From NCBI RefSeq assembly GCF_900452865.1, contig NZ_UGOZ01000001.1:1860001-1924000 (forward strand): a stretch of DNA of 64,000 nucleotides, in the 5' to 3' direction. The DNA comes from Legionella taurinensis. GTDB lineage: Bacteria; Pseudomonadota; Gammaproteobacteria; Legionellales; Legionellaceae. The translations under genes were made by a program, and so were the position numbers. A model generated the notes under the pieces. The model saw only the letters and a list, made by a program, of their open reading frames with translations. It made no database searches and was not told the DNA's origin. Of this stretch, positions 43,201-51,535 are shown piece after piece. Every line of letters begins with the position of its first letter. The stretch's first letter is position 1.

Positions 43201-43452
43201 GGAACTGGTGGACTGCATGTAAAGCATGTTTTCCACCCCATTGACCTGTTGCTCAATGGGTAAGGCCACGGTGTTAATCAGGGTTTTGGCATCCGCACCC
43301 GGGTAAGTGGTCGTCACCTGGATGGTGGGGGGTACAATGGCCGGGTATTGCGATACCGGTAAAACCAGGATTGCGATTAGGCCAATGAAAACCAGGAGTA
43401 AAGCAATCACATTGGCCAGAACCGGCCTTTCAATGAAAAATTTGGAAATCAT
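40285..43452 (-). CDS. RND multidrug efflux permease (AcrB/MexB type)
   Basis: The protein has 1055 aa, the HAE1-family length. It begins MISKFFIERPVLANVIALLLVFIGLIAILVLPVSQYPAIVPPTIQVTTTYPGAD, the conserved first helix and porter start. The transmembrane motif with the proton-relay residues is IGIVVDDAIVIVEGV, and the second half starts with RIPTGFIPIEDQGYLILSVQLPDAA. It pumps drugs out across the envelope with its adaptor and outer-membrane partner. It is last in a three-gene operon on the minus strand, after the adaptor (58-base gap). Confidence 0.96.
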   Translation of the reverse strand: MISKFFIERPVLANVIALLLVFIGLIAILVLPVSQYPAIVPPTIQVTTTYPGADAKTLINTVALPIEQQVNGVENMLYMQSTSSNNGAYTLIVTFAIGTDLNFAQVLVQNRVQAAMAQLPMDVQKQGVVVQQKSTAILQFITLTSENGEYDGVFLNSYAAINMQDELARLPGVGNVLVFGSGSYAMRVWLDPKKMLAYSLNPSDVLNAISYQNKDVSAGQIASPPVLGSHSYQLTVNVPGQLADPDEFGNIIIKTVDTQPDENANASSSAQVVRIKDVGRVELGSSSYSQLANLNGKPTAAIGIFQLPGANALQVADEVKKTVAKMAKKFPPGLTYSIPFDTTVFVKASISEVYKTLYEAGILVLLVIVVFLQNFRASLVPATTVPVTIIGTFFALMLLGYTINLLTLFALVLAIGIVVDDAIVIVEGVTQHIEKGLSPKEASIQAMKELFGPILGITLVLMAVFVPAGFMPGLTGAMYAQFALVIAATALISAINAMTLKPTQCALWLKPIDKNKPKNVFFRTFDNLYNPIEARYIQFMDKLVHHSGAVCLLGAALVALAIFGLTRIPTGFIPIEDQGYLILSVQLPDAATLGRTDKVMSELTKKVSQIDGIDNVIAIDGISLLDNNASLANAGVLYIMFKDWSVRGKSENLLALYTKINDIAKNTLDARILTVVPPPIQGLGLSGGFQMQVELQDGTFDYQKLQRVTDGLISEGNREPDLQNLMTSFRASVPQVAAPIDRTKAESLGVRIGDAFNTLQTYLGSSYVNLFTKFGQVFPVYVQADASSRGQVDDLRNYYVKNQQGSMVSLGTLTDIKPDVGPAIISLYNLYPSGNVNGMAAKGYSSGEGIETMEELAKKLPPGFSYEWTSTAYQEKVAGNMSYYIFAMSLVLVYLILAGQYENWLIPSAILFSVPLTLIGTVLALSLLGLDNNMYTQIGLLLLIALATKNAILIVEVAHEQHHIHKKSVMEAAVIGAKTRFRPILMTSFAFIMGVMPLVFATGAGANARRSIGVAVCSGMLASTCLAVVFVPVFYVLLQTWQDKRKAKKEAAVLS

Positions 43453-43510
43453 TTCTCGCTCTTCTCAACGTGCATCAATTTCATTCAATGGCATCCCTAT
43501 CCAATTGGCT

Positions 43511-44662
43511 TTATTCACTTTCTTTTTTTGGAGTAACCTTGTGCGAGGGCACGGCATTCTGAATGCCGTTCACCACCACCCTGTCGTCAATATCGAGACC
43601 TTTGTTAATCGCTCTCATGCCTTGATCAAGCGTTCCTGTGCTCACCCGTTTTAATACCACGGTATCGGTTTTATCCACCGTCAAGACATAAGCGCCGATC
43701 TGGTCGTATTGAATGGCGGTATCGGGAATAGCGAGCCGTGGTGAGGGTTTGCTGATAGGAATGCGGACCTGAACAAAAAGCCCGGGCAAAAGGGGGTAAT
43801 CCTTGTTGTCGAGCAGCGCACGGAACTCCATGCTTCCAGTGGATGCGTTCAACCCGGTGTTAACGAAATCCAGCTTGCCCTGATGGGGGAAATCACTTTC
43901 ATTCTGCATGCCGACGTACACCGGAATTTTATGCAGTTCATTGGGTTTAAACCCCCGCGCCCGTGCCGCTTCCCGCAATTTAATTAAATCCAGTTCATTT
44001 AAATTGAAATAAACATAGATGGGATTAATCTGTTCAATAGTGGCCAATTCGGTTGCCTGCCCATGACCCACGAGATTGCCGACATCCACCAGATGCCGCC
44101 CAATGCGCCCATCGAAAGGGGCCTGAACATGGGTATAGCTGTAATTAATCTGTGCAATTTTAACGTTGGCTTCTGCCTTGGCCACTTCAGCCTTGGATTC
44201 GTCGCGCTTGGCAGACCATTTTTCCACGTTTTTTAACGACGTCGCATTCTCTTTGTACATCTGTTGCTGGCGCGCGTATTCTGCCTGATCATAGGCATAA
44301 GCGGCTTTTTGAGCAGCCAGGGTATCTTCTGCTTCATGCAGTTTTTGCAGATAAGGTTCAGGCTCGATGATAAACAGCTCCTGGCCTTTTTTAACAAAGG
44401 AACCATCAACGAATTGAATCGCGTCCAGGTAGCCTTCCACCCGGGCGACTAAATTGACAGAATTGTAAGCAATGGTATTTCCTGTCTGCGTGATGTAATC
44501 AGTCATTTCCATGCGGGTGGGATGGCTTACGATCACGGCCGGTGCAGGCGGCGCGGGCGGTGTACTTTGAGAATAGTGATGAATAAACCAGTAAAGCAAT
44601 AAAAGGACTATCCCACCCGCTGCAATTTTTAAAATCAATGATTTATTCTCGGCTGTCATCAT
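43511..44662 (-). CDS. RND efflux periplasmic adaptor (membrane fusion protein)
   Basis: The protein has 383 aa, with an N-terminal membrane anchor (LILKIAAGGIVLLLLYWFIHHYS). It has the MFP lipoyl domain halves (TQTGNTIAYNSVNLVARVEGYLDAIQFVDGSFVKKGQELFIIEPEPY and APFDGRIGRHLVDVGNLVGHG), a helical hairpin between them, then beta-barrel and membrane-proximal domains (PGLFVQVRIPISKPSPRLAIPDTAIQYDQIGAYV). It bridges the RND pump and the outer-membrane channel. Start codon 44662 lies 6 bases after the outer-membrane gene. Confidence 0.95.
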   Translation of the reverse strand: MMTAENKSLILKIAAGGIVLLLLYWFIHHYSQSTPPAPPAPAVIVSHPTRMEMTDYITQTGNTIAYNSVNLVARVEGYLDAIQFVDGSFVKKGQELFIIEPEPYLQKLHEAEDTLAAQKAAYAYDQAEYARQQQMYKENATSLKNVEKWSAKRDESKAEVAKAEANVKIAQINYSYTHVQAPFDGRIGRHLVDVGNLVGHGQATELATIEQINPIYVYFNLNELDLIKLREAARARGFKPNELHKIPVYVGMQNESDFPHQGKLDFVNTGLNASTGSMEFRALLDNKDYPLLPGLFVQVRIPISKPSPRLAIPDTAIQYDQIGAYVLTVDKTDTVVLKRVSTGTLDQGMRAINKGLDIDDRVVVNGIQNAVPSHKVTPKKESE

Positions 44663-44668
44663 AACCCA

Positions 44669-46222
44669 TCACCAGTTTGGTAGGTAAAGCTGTTTAATTT
44701 GCTGCTCGGTCGTGGTTGGGCGCTCATGGTTTGGTTGTTTGAGCAAACTGCCCCAATTGGTTCGTGCAGCCATTTCCTGTTTTATCGCTTCTGGAACGAT
44801 ATCATTGCCCCTTCGGATTTGCCAACCGCCGCCTAAGGCGCGATAAAGCGCGACCAGCGATTTGGCAATCTCGCCTTCCGCATTGATCAATGATTTCTGT
44901 ATACGCAATTGTTGCTGCTCCGCATTCAGTACAGCGGTGTAATTTGCTTCTCCCTCGCGATAACGGATGAGAGCAAGACGCGTGGTTTTCGTGGCCGACG
45001 TATTCGCAGAACCCAGCAAGGCCGTGGTTTTTCGTGCCTCAATGTACTGGGTGATATTGTCCTGCACTTCCTGCTGCGCCTTAAGCACCAAATTCAGGTA
45101 ATTCAACAAACTTTGCTGAAACACGGCATCCTGCTCGCGCACCGCATTGGTAATCTGTCCATAATTTAATAACGGCCAGACCACCGAAGGACCGGCAATC
45201 ACCGAACGATTGGCTGGATCAAACAGGTTGCTGATAGAGGCTTGACCAATGCTGTTCGCCGAATAAGAAAAGGAACCGCTTAAGGTCAGCGCCGGATAAA
45301 GGTTGGCCTTAACCGCACCAATGGATTCGGATTGGGCTACCGCCTCCATCCTTGCCTGGTAAATGTCAGGGCGGCGCGCCAACGCTTCTTTGGGAATGCC
45401 AATTGCCACCGACGCGTTGGCACGCGGGATGCCGCTGCCTTTTTTAAGCAAGTCATCGACTTGCGTAGGAACCAAACCTAATAGAACTGCCAGCGCATCT
45501 TTTTGCCGTTGCAGCTGGGAGACCAGATCCGGCAGGGATGACTGGGTTTCAGCCAATTCAGTTTCTGCCTGTTGGACATCCAGTAAACTGGTTTGCCCCC
45601 CGCGATAGCGTGACGTGGCAATATCAAGGCTTACCTTCTGCAGGTGGATATTGAATTGAGTCGTCTTAATCTGCTGCTGCAGGGTACGGATCGAAATGTA
45701 AGCATTGGCAATGTCGGCGGTTAACGAAACCAGGGCATTGTCATAAGCTGCCAGTGACGCCAGGAAGGCGGCATCATTGGCGCGAATGGCGCGGCGGTAT
45801 TTGCCCCAAAAATCAATTTCCCAACTGGCAGAAAGGCCGACAGAGGCCGTATCGAACTTGTCAGGCAAAATCCCCTGCAACTCCCCTCCCCCGGTACGCA
45901 CATGGGTATAGCTGCCATTCAACACCTGTTGTTGCGGGTAAAGTTCCCCAACTGATTGCGCCAGTTTGGCACGGGCCTGAAGCACACGCACGCCGGCTAT
46001 CTGTAATGAAAGATTATTGTGGTAACCGCAGTGAATTAAGTGCGTCAGGGTTGGATCGTGAAACACCTTCCACCAATCTGCATTATTGATTGGCGCCACT
46101 TTCACAGCTGGGTTTTTCTGCAGCCAGTAAGGGGCTACATTTTTTGCAGGCTCCTTGTAATCCGGCCCCACCATGCAGGCACTTAGAAACAAGCAGACAG
46201 CGAGTAAAAGAATCTTTAACAT
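44669..46222 (-). CDS. RND efflux outer-membrane lipoprotein (OprM/NodT type)
   Basis: The protein has 517 aa. The N-terminus is a lipoprotein signal MLKILLLAVCLFLSACMVGPDYKEP with lipobox LSAC, and the OprM start follows directly. Later features are the TolC-like repeat with INPLLNYGQITNAVREQD-type helix pairs, and RRPDIYQARMEAVAQSESIGAVKANLYPALTLSGSF, typical of NodT proteins. It is the trimeric outer-membrane exit duct of the pump encoded downstream. It is the first gene of the operon after the promoter at 46286-46314. Confidence 0.95.
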   Translation of the reverse strand: MLKILLLAVCLFLSACMVGPDYKEPAKNVAPYWLQKNPAVKVAPINNADWWKVFHDPTLTHLIHCGYHNNLSLQIAGVRVLQARAKLAQSVGELYPQQQVLNGSYTHVRTGGGELQGILPDKFDTASVGLSASWEIDFWGKYRRAIRANDAAFLASLAAYDNALVSLTADIANAYISIRTLQQQIKTTQFNIHLQKVSLDIATSRYRGGQTSLLDVQQAETELAETQSSLPDLVSQLQRQKDALAVLLGLVPTQVDDLLKKGSGIPRANASVAIGIPKEALARRPDIYQARMEAVAQSESIGAVKANLYPALTLSGSFSYSANSIGQASISNLFDPANRSVIAGPSVVWPLLNYGQITNAVREQDAVFQQSLLNYLNLVLKAQQEVQDNITQYIEARKTTALLGSANTSATKTTRLALIRYREGEANYTAVLNAEQQQLRIQKSLINAEGEIAKSLVALYRALGGGWQIRRGNDIVPEAIKQEMAARTNWGSLLKQPNHERPTTTEQQIKQLYLPNW

Positions 46223-46285
46223 GGTGCCAGTATTTCCCTATACCTGATATGGATGCTGCAGCAGGATGACGATAGCGAAGCTTTC

Positions 46286-46314
46286 ATATTAGCGATGAAA
46301 GGCGAATCGAACAA
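46286..46314 (-). promoter_or_regulatory. Sigma-70-type promoter of RND efflux operon
   Basis: On the minus strand TTGTTC (46314-46309) and TAATAT (46291-46286) are separated by 17 bp, about 65 bases before the outer-membrane lipoprotein start. No TetR-type operator was recognised and no regulator gene adjoins the operon. Confidence 0.6.
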
Positions 46315-46382
46315 GAGTAATCTGTAAAGCAGGAAAATAATGACCAGAGGTTGACCACTGCGCTTTTGACACGCCTGAGCGA

Positions 46383-48230
46383 CTAAGGTTTTAACAGGTT
46401 TCGCGTGTCCCTTTCAATCACCTTATAGACCTCCATCGTCGATTGATACCTTTCACGGTAACTTTCGAAAAGTTTGAATTTAGGTTGCAGGGCTTTCTCA
46501 GCAATGCCATGAATCGACTGCATGAGTTGCGTGGGATTCCCCCCGTTTTCAGCCTCACTACACTTTTTATAAATTTCGTAGAGGTGGCCAGGAATAGGTT
46601 TCATCTTCCCATTCACTTCGATTTTGGTGCGGCTGCCCCATTTCCCCACCTGCCAATCCGATGTTTCGATGAATTGTTTAATGTCCTTAAGCGCCGCTCT
46701 CGCCAGGTTATCAGAAGCGATGGTTTTATCTTCTTGAATCGACTGGCTTTTAAACGTCTCAATCCGGCTGGCATATCCCCGGTTTGATTCGGCGACCCTC
46801 ATGGAGAAATCCACTATATCTTCACCTTTTTTATAAGGCACTTGATAAATGCTCATGAAATTAATTAACGATTCTTTTGAGCGGGCGATAGCAGAGGACA
46901 TCCCCTGATTGTTGTCAATTCGGGCAAACTCAGCCAGTTGCGCGTCGATAAACCGTTGATGCCATTCCCTGGCGGTAAAAACCGGGGGTGTTCTTAAGCC
47001 TTCATCGAGCCGATACAATACAGCGTGCATTTGCACGGGGACTTGCCGTAATGCCAATGGCGCGGGGGTATCCTTCGAAGCCACCAGGTGAAAATCGCCT
47101 GTCAACTCCCGTTTTCCCAGATCATTGTCGGTATTGTACATATTGGGCAGGTAAGAGGTTTCATCGGTTACCTCCTTGTCGTCGGAGAAAATTTTTTTAC
47201 TGGGGCCATCATGACCATGCACTAAGGCCAATTGGTAGCCATTCTGCTGCATTGGAAGCTCGATACCGTAGAGCGACTGTTGCTCTCCCGGCTTTTCTGC
47301 CATCTGTTTATCCACATCGCCACGGTTCCACATCAAGCGCAATAAAGGCAAATCATGGGGAATGGCAATACTGCCAAGCCCCATAGTCCATTCCTCTAAA
47401 AAGCCTCGATGATGGTCGTGAACTGAATGTTCAGACAGGTCCTGGTGGACTCTTTCATTAATCTGATCAATGGTTCGGCACAGGCGGTCGATGGAACTGT
47501 CGTCATAGGGTATACCATACAAATCAGCTAAACTTCGGATTGTCTCTATTCCGACCGGCGCATGCGTATACAGGGTTAATCGAGGCGGCTGCACGGTATT
47601 ATCAATGCTGTAGCTTATTGCTTTTAATGCCGGTAAATAATGGTCCTTGACGATGCTTGTGATTTCCTCAGAATCAACAAGCCCCCTCTCAAGCAATGTC
47701 CCTAAATTATGCATCGACCTGGCGTTCTCATCACCCAGCAAATCCTCTGGCTTTTTCAATGAGCCACGATGGTGGTTATCTAAAAACTCAGCGCTGTGGT
47801 TAGAGAGCAGAATTTCGGTTCTGACGCCGGCATCGCCCAGGCGTTTTAAGATTTTTAACGTGAAATAGTCATTTTGACCTCTATCGGCCAACTCATCGCC
47901 AATGAGACGAAGCATTGCAAGCCGGTTCAATGAGGCGCCATCGAGAATACGGTTAAATTCCTCCAAATCCGCTTTCGTCAATTGATCGGCTGGCGTTTTG
48001 TAGATCGCTACAAACCGTTCGTACAATTGCTTGGGGGTACGGCCATCGATGGGGTTAAGTTTTAATGCGTTTTGCTTTACTAAAATCCAAAAAAGCTTTA
48101 ACGAATTACCATGTAAATCCCCAATGGTCAGTGAGATGTCTTCTTTAATCCTTTCCTTTTCGTCTGCCTCACTGCTGAAAGGATATTCTTCGAGGTTAAC
48201 GTCTTTCTCTTTAACGACAGTGTGTGTCAT
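46383..48230 (-). CDS. WipA/WipB-like PPP-type phosphatase, candidate Dot/Icm effector
   Basis: The protein has 615 aa from ATG 48230, preceded by GAGGTAGG. It carries the metallophosphatase signature: GDLHGN (37-42), GDELADRG (111-118, the GDxxDRG block with an extra residue), and SNHSAEF (143-149, in place of GNHE), followed by YTHAPVG and HGHDGPSKK as later metal ligands. This is the PPP fold used by the L. pneumophila effectors WipA and WipB, which are phosphatases delivered by Dot/Icm. The C-terminal third is helical. The GNHE to SNHS change is worth testing. It is likely a tyrosine- or serine-phosphatase in the host. Confidence 0.75.
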   Translation of the reverse strand: MTHTVVKEKDVNLEEYPFSSEADEKERIKEDISLTIGDLHGNSLKLFWILVKQNALKLNPIDGRTPKQLYERFVAIYKTPADQLTKADLEEFNRILDGASLNRLAMLRLIGDELADRGQNDYFTLKILKRLGDAGVRTEILLSNHSAEFLDNHHRGSLKKPEDLLGDENARSMHNLGTLLERGLVDSEEITSIVKDHYLPALKAISYSIDNTVQPPRLTLYTHAPVGIETIRSLADLYGIPYDDSSIDRLCRTIDQINERVHQDLSEHSVHDHHRGFLEEWTMGLGSIAIPHDLPLLRLMWNRGDVDKQMAEKPGEQQSLYGIELPMQQNGYQLALVHGHDGPSKKIFSDDKEVTDETSYLPNMYNTDNDLGKRELTGDFHLVASKDTPAPLALRQVPVQMHAVLYRLDEGLRTPPVFTAREWHQRFIDAQLAEFARIDNNQGMSSAIARSKESLINFMSIYQVPYKKGEDIVDFSMRVAESNRGYASRIETFKSQSIQEDKTIASDNLARAALKDIKQFIETSDWQVGKWGSRTKIEVNGKMKPIPGHLYEIYKKCSEAENGGNPTQLMQSIHGIAEKALQPKFKLFESYRERYQSTMEVYKVIERDTRNLLKP

Positions 48231-48343
48231 AGCCTACCTCTATCAACAATTGATGTAATTATAGCCTTTAAAAGCCATTAGTAGCCAGAATGTTCAACCA
48301 ACAGCTATTATTAAAGTAAGGACGTGCAGTAGCAGGACTTATT

Positions 48344-48556
48344 GTGAGCGAACTATCGAAACGCCTTGATGAATTGAGAGCCGGCAATAAATCCATCTGG
48401 CTTGTGGAGAATGACGGCACAACCCATCATTTGAATGCCGCAGGCAATTCTGTCAGCATTATTGATGGTAAAGGCAGCGAATACATTGAAGTAACCGACG
48501 AGAGAAGCACGGTTCTTTATAATTTGAGCGGTGTCAAATTGATTAGAATCAGTTAG
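48344..48556 (+). CDS. Small hypothetical protein
   Basis: The protein has 70 aa, starting at a GTG (48344) with CAGGAC eight bases upstream. It has no signal peptide. The sequence is mixed strand-like (SIWLVENDGTTHHLNAAGNSVSIIDGKGSEYIEVTDERSTVLYNLSGVKLIRI), consistent with a small beta-rich domain. It sits between the WipA/WipB-like gene and the next gene on the opposite strand. No homologue recognised. Confidence 0.5.
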   Translation: MSELSKRLDELRAGNKSIWLVENDGTTHHLNAAGNSVSIIDGKGSEYIEVTDERSTVLYNLSGVKLIRIS

Positions 48557-48590
48557 TTACCGTACTTCCCGCCAAAAACTCAGGGTGCCA

Positions 48591-49043
48591 TCAGAAGGTA
48601 TTCTTATGGCCCTTGTGAGCAGCATTGTACCAGACAAGAGGCAGCGATTCCGTGGGCTGCTGTTTGAGTAAGTCCATGCGCAGACGAATGACCTCGTCCG
48701 CATAACGGACAGCCGATTGTTCGAATTTCTGGTCGGCACTGGCCGCTTTGACCTGGGTCAATGCATTATCGAGGTTAACAAACAAGGCCTCTGCACTGGC
48801 TCTGTCATTGTCATTAATGCTGATATTGTCTGGATCAGTCAAGCGTAAAAAACCAATCAGATGAATCAGCAATTGATCCACACCGTCATTCTTGCCGCCT
48901 TCGAGATCCTGCAGCTTCACAAGCCTCTTTAGAGTAAAATCCTTGTCATTAAAAGCCGCCTCAAAATGGTCGGCATTCAGCACACTGTCCCAATTTTTCC
49001 ACATAAAAAACCCCTTATCCCCGCCATGTTTTCCTTTAGCCAT
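48591..49043 (-). CDS. Small hypothetical protein
   Basis: The protein has 150 aa, no signal peptide, mostly helical and acidic (FEAAFNDKDFTLKRLVKLQDLEGGKNDGVDQLL, ASAEALFVNLDNALTQVKAASADQKFEQSAVRYADEVIRLRMDLL). ATG 49043 follows AGGAACAAC. It is divergent from the kinase gene that follows, with about 130 AT-rich bases between. No family is recognised. Confidence 0.55.
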   Translation of the reverse strand: MAKGKHGGDKGFFMWKNWDSVLNADHFEAAFNDKDFTLKRLVKLQDLEGGKNDGVDQLLIHLIGFLRLTDPDNISINDNDRASAEALFVNLDNALTQVKAASADQKFEQSAVRYADEVIRLRMDLLKQQPTESLPLVWYNAAHKGHKNTF

Positions 49044-49175
49044 TGTTGTTCCTGTTCATTACTTTCATTAAGTATAAGCCTATGATAACCGGAATAATGA
49101 AAAAATTAAAAATATATTGTTCATATAATAGTCAGTTGCGTTATACTATACGAAAGATTTGAGGAGTAATTCATC

Positions 49176-51359
49176 ATGCCACCGCTGGACACCTTGAATA
49201 ATGCCAACTCCAAAGAGGAAATTGAGTTACCGGCCCAAACCACGAAAGACATTAATCTCCCAATGCATGGGTTCCATAAAATCAGGCATCTTGGTGGGGG
49301 CGCATTTGGTGAAGTCGCGCTCTATCATTACAGCGGCTCAAATCCAGCTTATCGGAACATGTGCAACAGCCAGGGGCAGATTGCCATCAAACTTCTCCTG
49401 GAACCCGATGAGCACGAAGAAGCCACAGCCAAGGTGATTGCCAAACACAGTGAATCAGGACAACTTGATTTAAGTGCTATTAATAAAACCTTTCCCCTGG
49501 AAATCGACGGCCAGGTGGTGGGTATACTGACGGAGTACGAATCGTACCTCGACATAAAAGACGGCCATGTGACCTCATTCTCATCCAACCTGTATTCCCT
49601 GATTGCCGACACCTTTCATCCCCTTGAAGCGCACCAATTTCCCGGTGCCGGAGTTGTTCTGGCGTTAAAAAGCAATCCGGCTGTCTTTTTAGCCCAGATT
49701 GCCTGTGGTCTGGTTAAGGGCCAAGAGACTCTCCATCAAATGTCCATACTGCATCAGGACAGTGCCGCAAGAAATTTTTTAATCCGCACTGAGCGCGACA
49801 GCGATGGCAATGTCCTTGGCATTGTGCCCAAAATCAGCGACTATGGATTGACCTCGATCCTGGCTGAGGGTGAACAGAATGGTGTCTATCCCAACCTCAA
49901 CAAGGTTCCTCTTCGTATTATCGACAGCGGGGTTATAAACACCGGAGGAAAGACCAGCCAGCTTACGGATTATTACGCCAGAAAAGCAGCCATGATGAGC
50001 ATTTTAGCCCAGATGCTTACCGCCTTGCCTGGAGAACTTGCCGCGCTGTCACTGAAGCCGGGTACAACCCAGCCTATGAAGGAATTTTTAGCTGACCGCA
50101 TGGGAAAATTTTCAGATAACAACACTGCATTGAAGCAATTGTTAAACAATGTCCTGGCCTACCTGGAACAAAACCCGGATAAACACCTTAAACAGGAAGT
50201 AGAACTTTTCATCCAATGTTACGAACCCTGGCTGACTTTTTTTCCTGAAGGCGCTGACTTAAAAAAAGCGCGAGAGCAGGAAATGGCGGTTTTTAACGAA
50301 TGCAACAGCCGATTCGTCGAAATGTATTACGAACACCTGATTTTAAATAAAAAAAACCACCCTGCAGAGAACTTCCTCCTCGGCTTACAACGCCTCAATC
50401 GCATTGAAGTCAACAACCCCATCCGATCCATGATTCAGGGGAATATTCGTCAACTTGAGCGGGATATGGCCAAAAAAGAGCCGCCGCCAACGCCTGAGCA
50501 CCGGAGCATGACCCATGGGGAAAGGACAATGGCACAGCCGGTTGGCATGGATCATTACGGCAGAATCCAGACCGTGCAAACAGCACCGCCCACCGTCGAC
50601 CAGGATGACGGGGAAACACACTACAACAACCTGTTGTCGAAAGAAGCCATTACCAGCCAGCTTAATCAGGGTAATTTACCCTCACAAAACCCAGTGGAAA
50701 ATCAGGACCCGTCGTCTCACTATGCAAAGACCTCCATTCCTGTCAATGCGCCGGCAACTGAAGACAATGACGGAGAAACGCATTACATGCGCATGATCGC
50801 TAAGGAACGCTTAACCGGGACGACTGCCCAGCAAAATCGTCGTCCAAGTCAAAACCCGCAACCGTCAACTCCGGCTCAGGATAGCCATTACACCAGCTTA
50901 AGTCGGGCTCAAGCTCAATCGGCGCGGGAAACCCAACCGGTTTCACCCCACTACACCCCCCTTTCAAATCCCGGTAACACCCAGGCCAGAGGGGATTACT
51001 CGCGGGTCATTGGTACCCATACCGCCCCTGTCAATGTGCTGCCGCAAGGCCATGCGAAGGAAACTGACACCACCCGTAAATTAAAAACGGCCACTCCGGA
51101 AACACGGGAAACCCATGCCTCTCATAGAAAGGCAGCCATTAAGGCAATATGGTCTGATTTTGTACACGAAGTCGAACACCACCTGGAAAAGCTGTCGCCC
51201 AAAGACAATGTCGAGGACATGAGGAAAAAATTTAAAACATTATTGAAAGAGGCACAAACGAACATTAAAACCCTTCTCCACATCAAGGAACCAAGTCCCA
51301 TGGATTTGCCAAAGGATGAGGATGAGCACGAGGACGACAATGAGTCCCTGCATCTATAA
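49176..51359 (+). CDS. Eukaryotic-type protein kinase with tyrosine-motif tail, candidate effector
   Basis: The protein has 727 aa from ATG 49176 (GAGGAG nine bases upstream). Kinase domain: glycine loop HLGGGAFGEVALY (38-50), lysine in AIK (70-72), catalytic loop HQDSAARN (193-200), and KISDYG (219-224, DFG changed to DYG). The AARN after the catalytic Asp is the tyrosine-kinase form of the loop; Ser/Thr kinases usually have KxxN. After residue 450 the chain is disordered and repeats (H/D)YxxX: Y461, Y483, Y516, Y537, Y572, Y593 and Y608 in YGRI, YNNL, YAKT, YMRM, YTSL, YTPL and YSRV. The last 25 residues are acidic (EDEHEDDNES), as in Dot/Icm signals. Confidence 0.78.
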   Translation: MPPLDTLNNANSKEEIELPAQTTKDINLPMHGFHKIRHLGGGAFGEVALYHYSGSNPAYRNMCNSQGQIAIKLLLEPDEHEEATAKVIAKHSESGQLDLSAINKTFPLEIDGQVVGILTEYESYLDIKDGHVTSFSSNLYSLIADTFHPLEAHQFPGAGVVLALKSNPAVFLAQIACGLVKGQETLHQMSILHQDSAARNFLIRTERDSDGNVLGIVPKISDYGLTSILAEGEQNGVYPNLNKVPLRIIDSGVINTGGKTSQLTDYYARKAAMMSILAQMLTALPGELAALSLKPGTTQPMKEFLADRMGKFSDNNTALKQLLNNVLAYLEQNPDKHLKQEVELFIQCYEPWLTFFPEGADLKKAREQEMAVFNECNSRFVEMYYEHLILNKKNHPAENFLLGLQRLNRIEVNNPIRSMIQGNIRQLERDMAKKEPPPTPEHRSMTHGERTMAQPVGMDHYGRIQTVQTAPPTVDQDDGETHYNNLLSKEAITSQLNQGNLPSQNPVENQDPSSHYAKTSIPVNAPATEDNDGETHYMRMIAKERLTGTTAQQNRRPSQNPQPSTPAQDSHYTSLSRAQAQSARETQPVSPHYTPLSNPGNTQARGDYSRVIGTHTAPVNVLPQGHAKETDTTRKLKTATPETRETHASHRKAAIKAIWSDFVHEVEHHLEKLSPKDNVEDMRKKFKTLLKEAQTNIKTLLHIKEPSPMDLPKDEDEHEDDNESLHL

Positions 51360-51372
51360 TACCCCGCACAGC

Positions 51373-51396
51373 GGCCGTGGAGAACACGCCACGGCC
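51373..51396 (+). terminator. Hairpin after kinase gene
   Basis: GGCCGTGG-(8)-CCACGGCC is an 8-bp perfect stem 13 bases after the kinase stop. There is no T-run, so it may be a rho-dependent stop or an mRNA end stabiliser. Confidence 0.5.
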
Positions 51397-51535
51397 TGAT
51401 GGATCGCAGCGGCTTGTCCACTTATTCAAGCACATTCCCAGCAATTACCCCCTTTTTTTTTACCATTTTTGCTATTTTGGATAACTTTTGCTCCATTTGT
51501 TCTATAATTAAATTCCCTGGGTTTGGAGGCTAACC

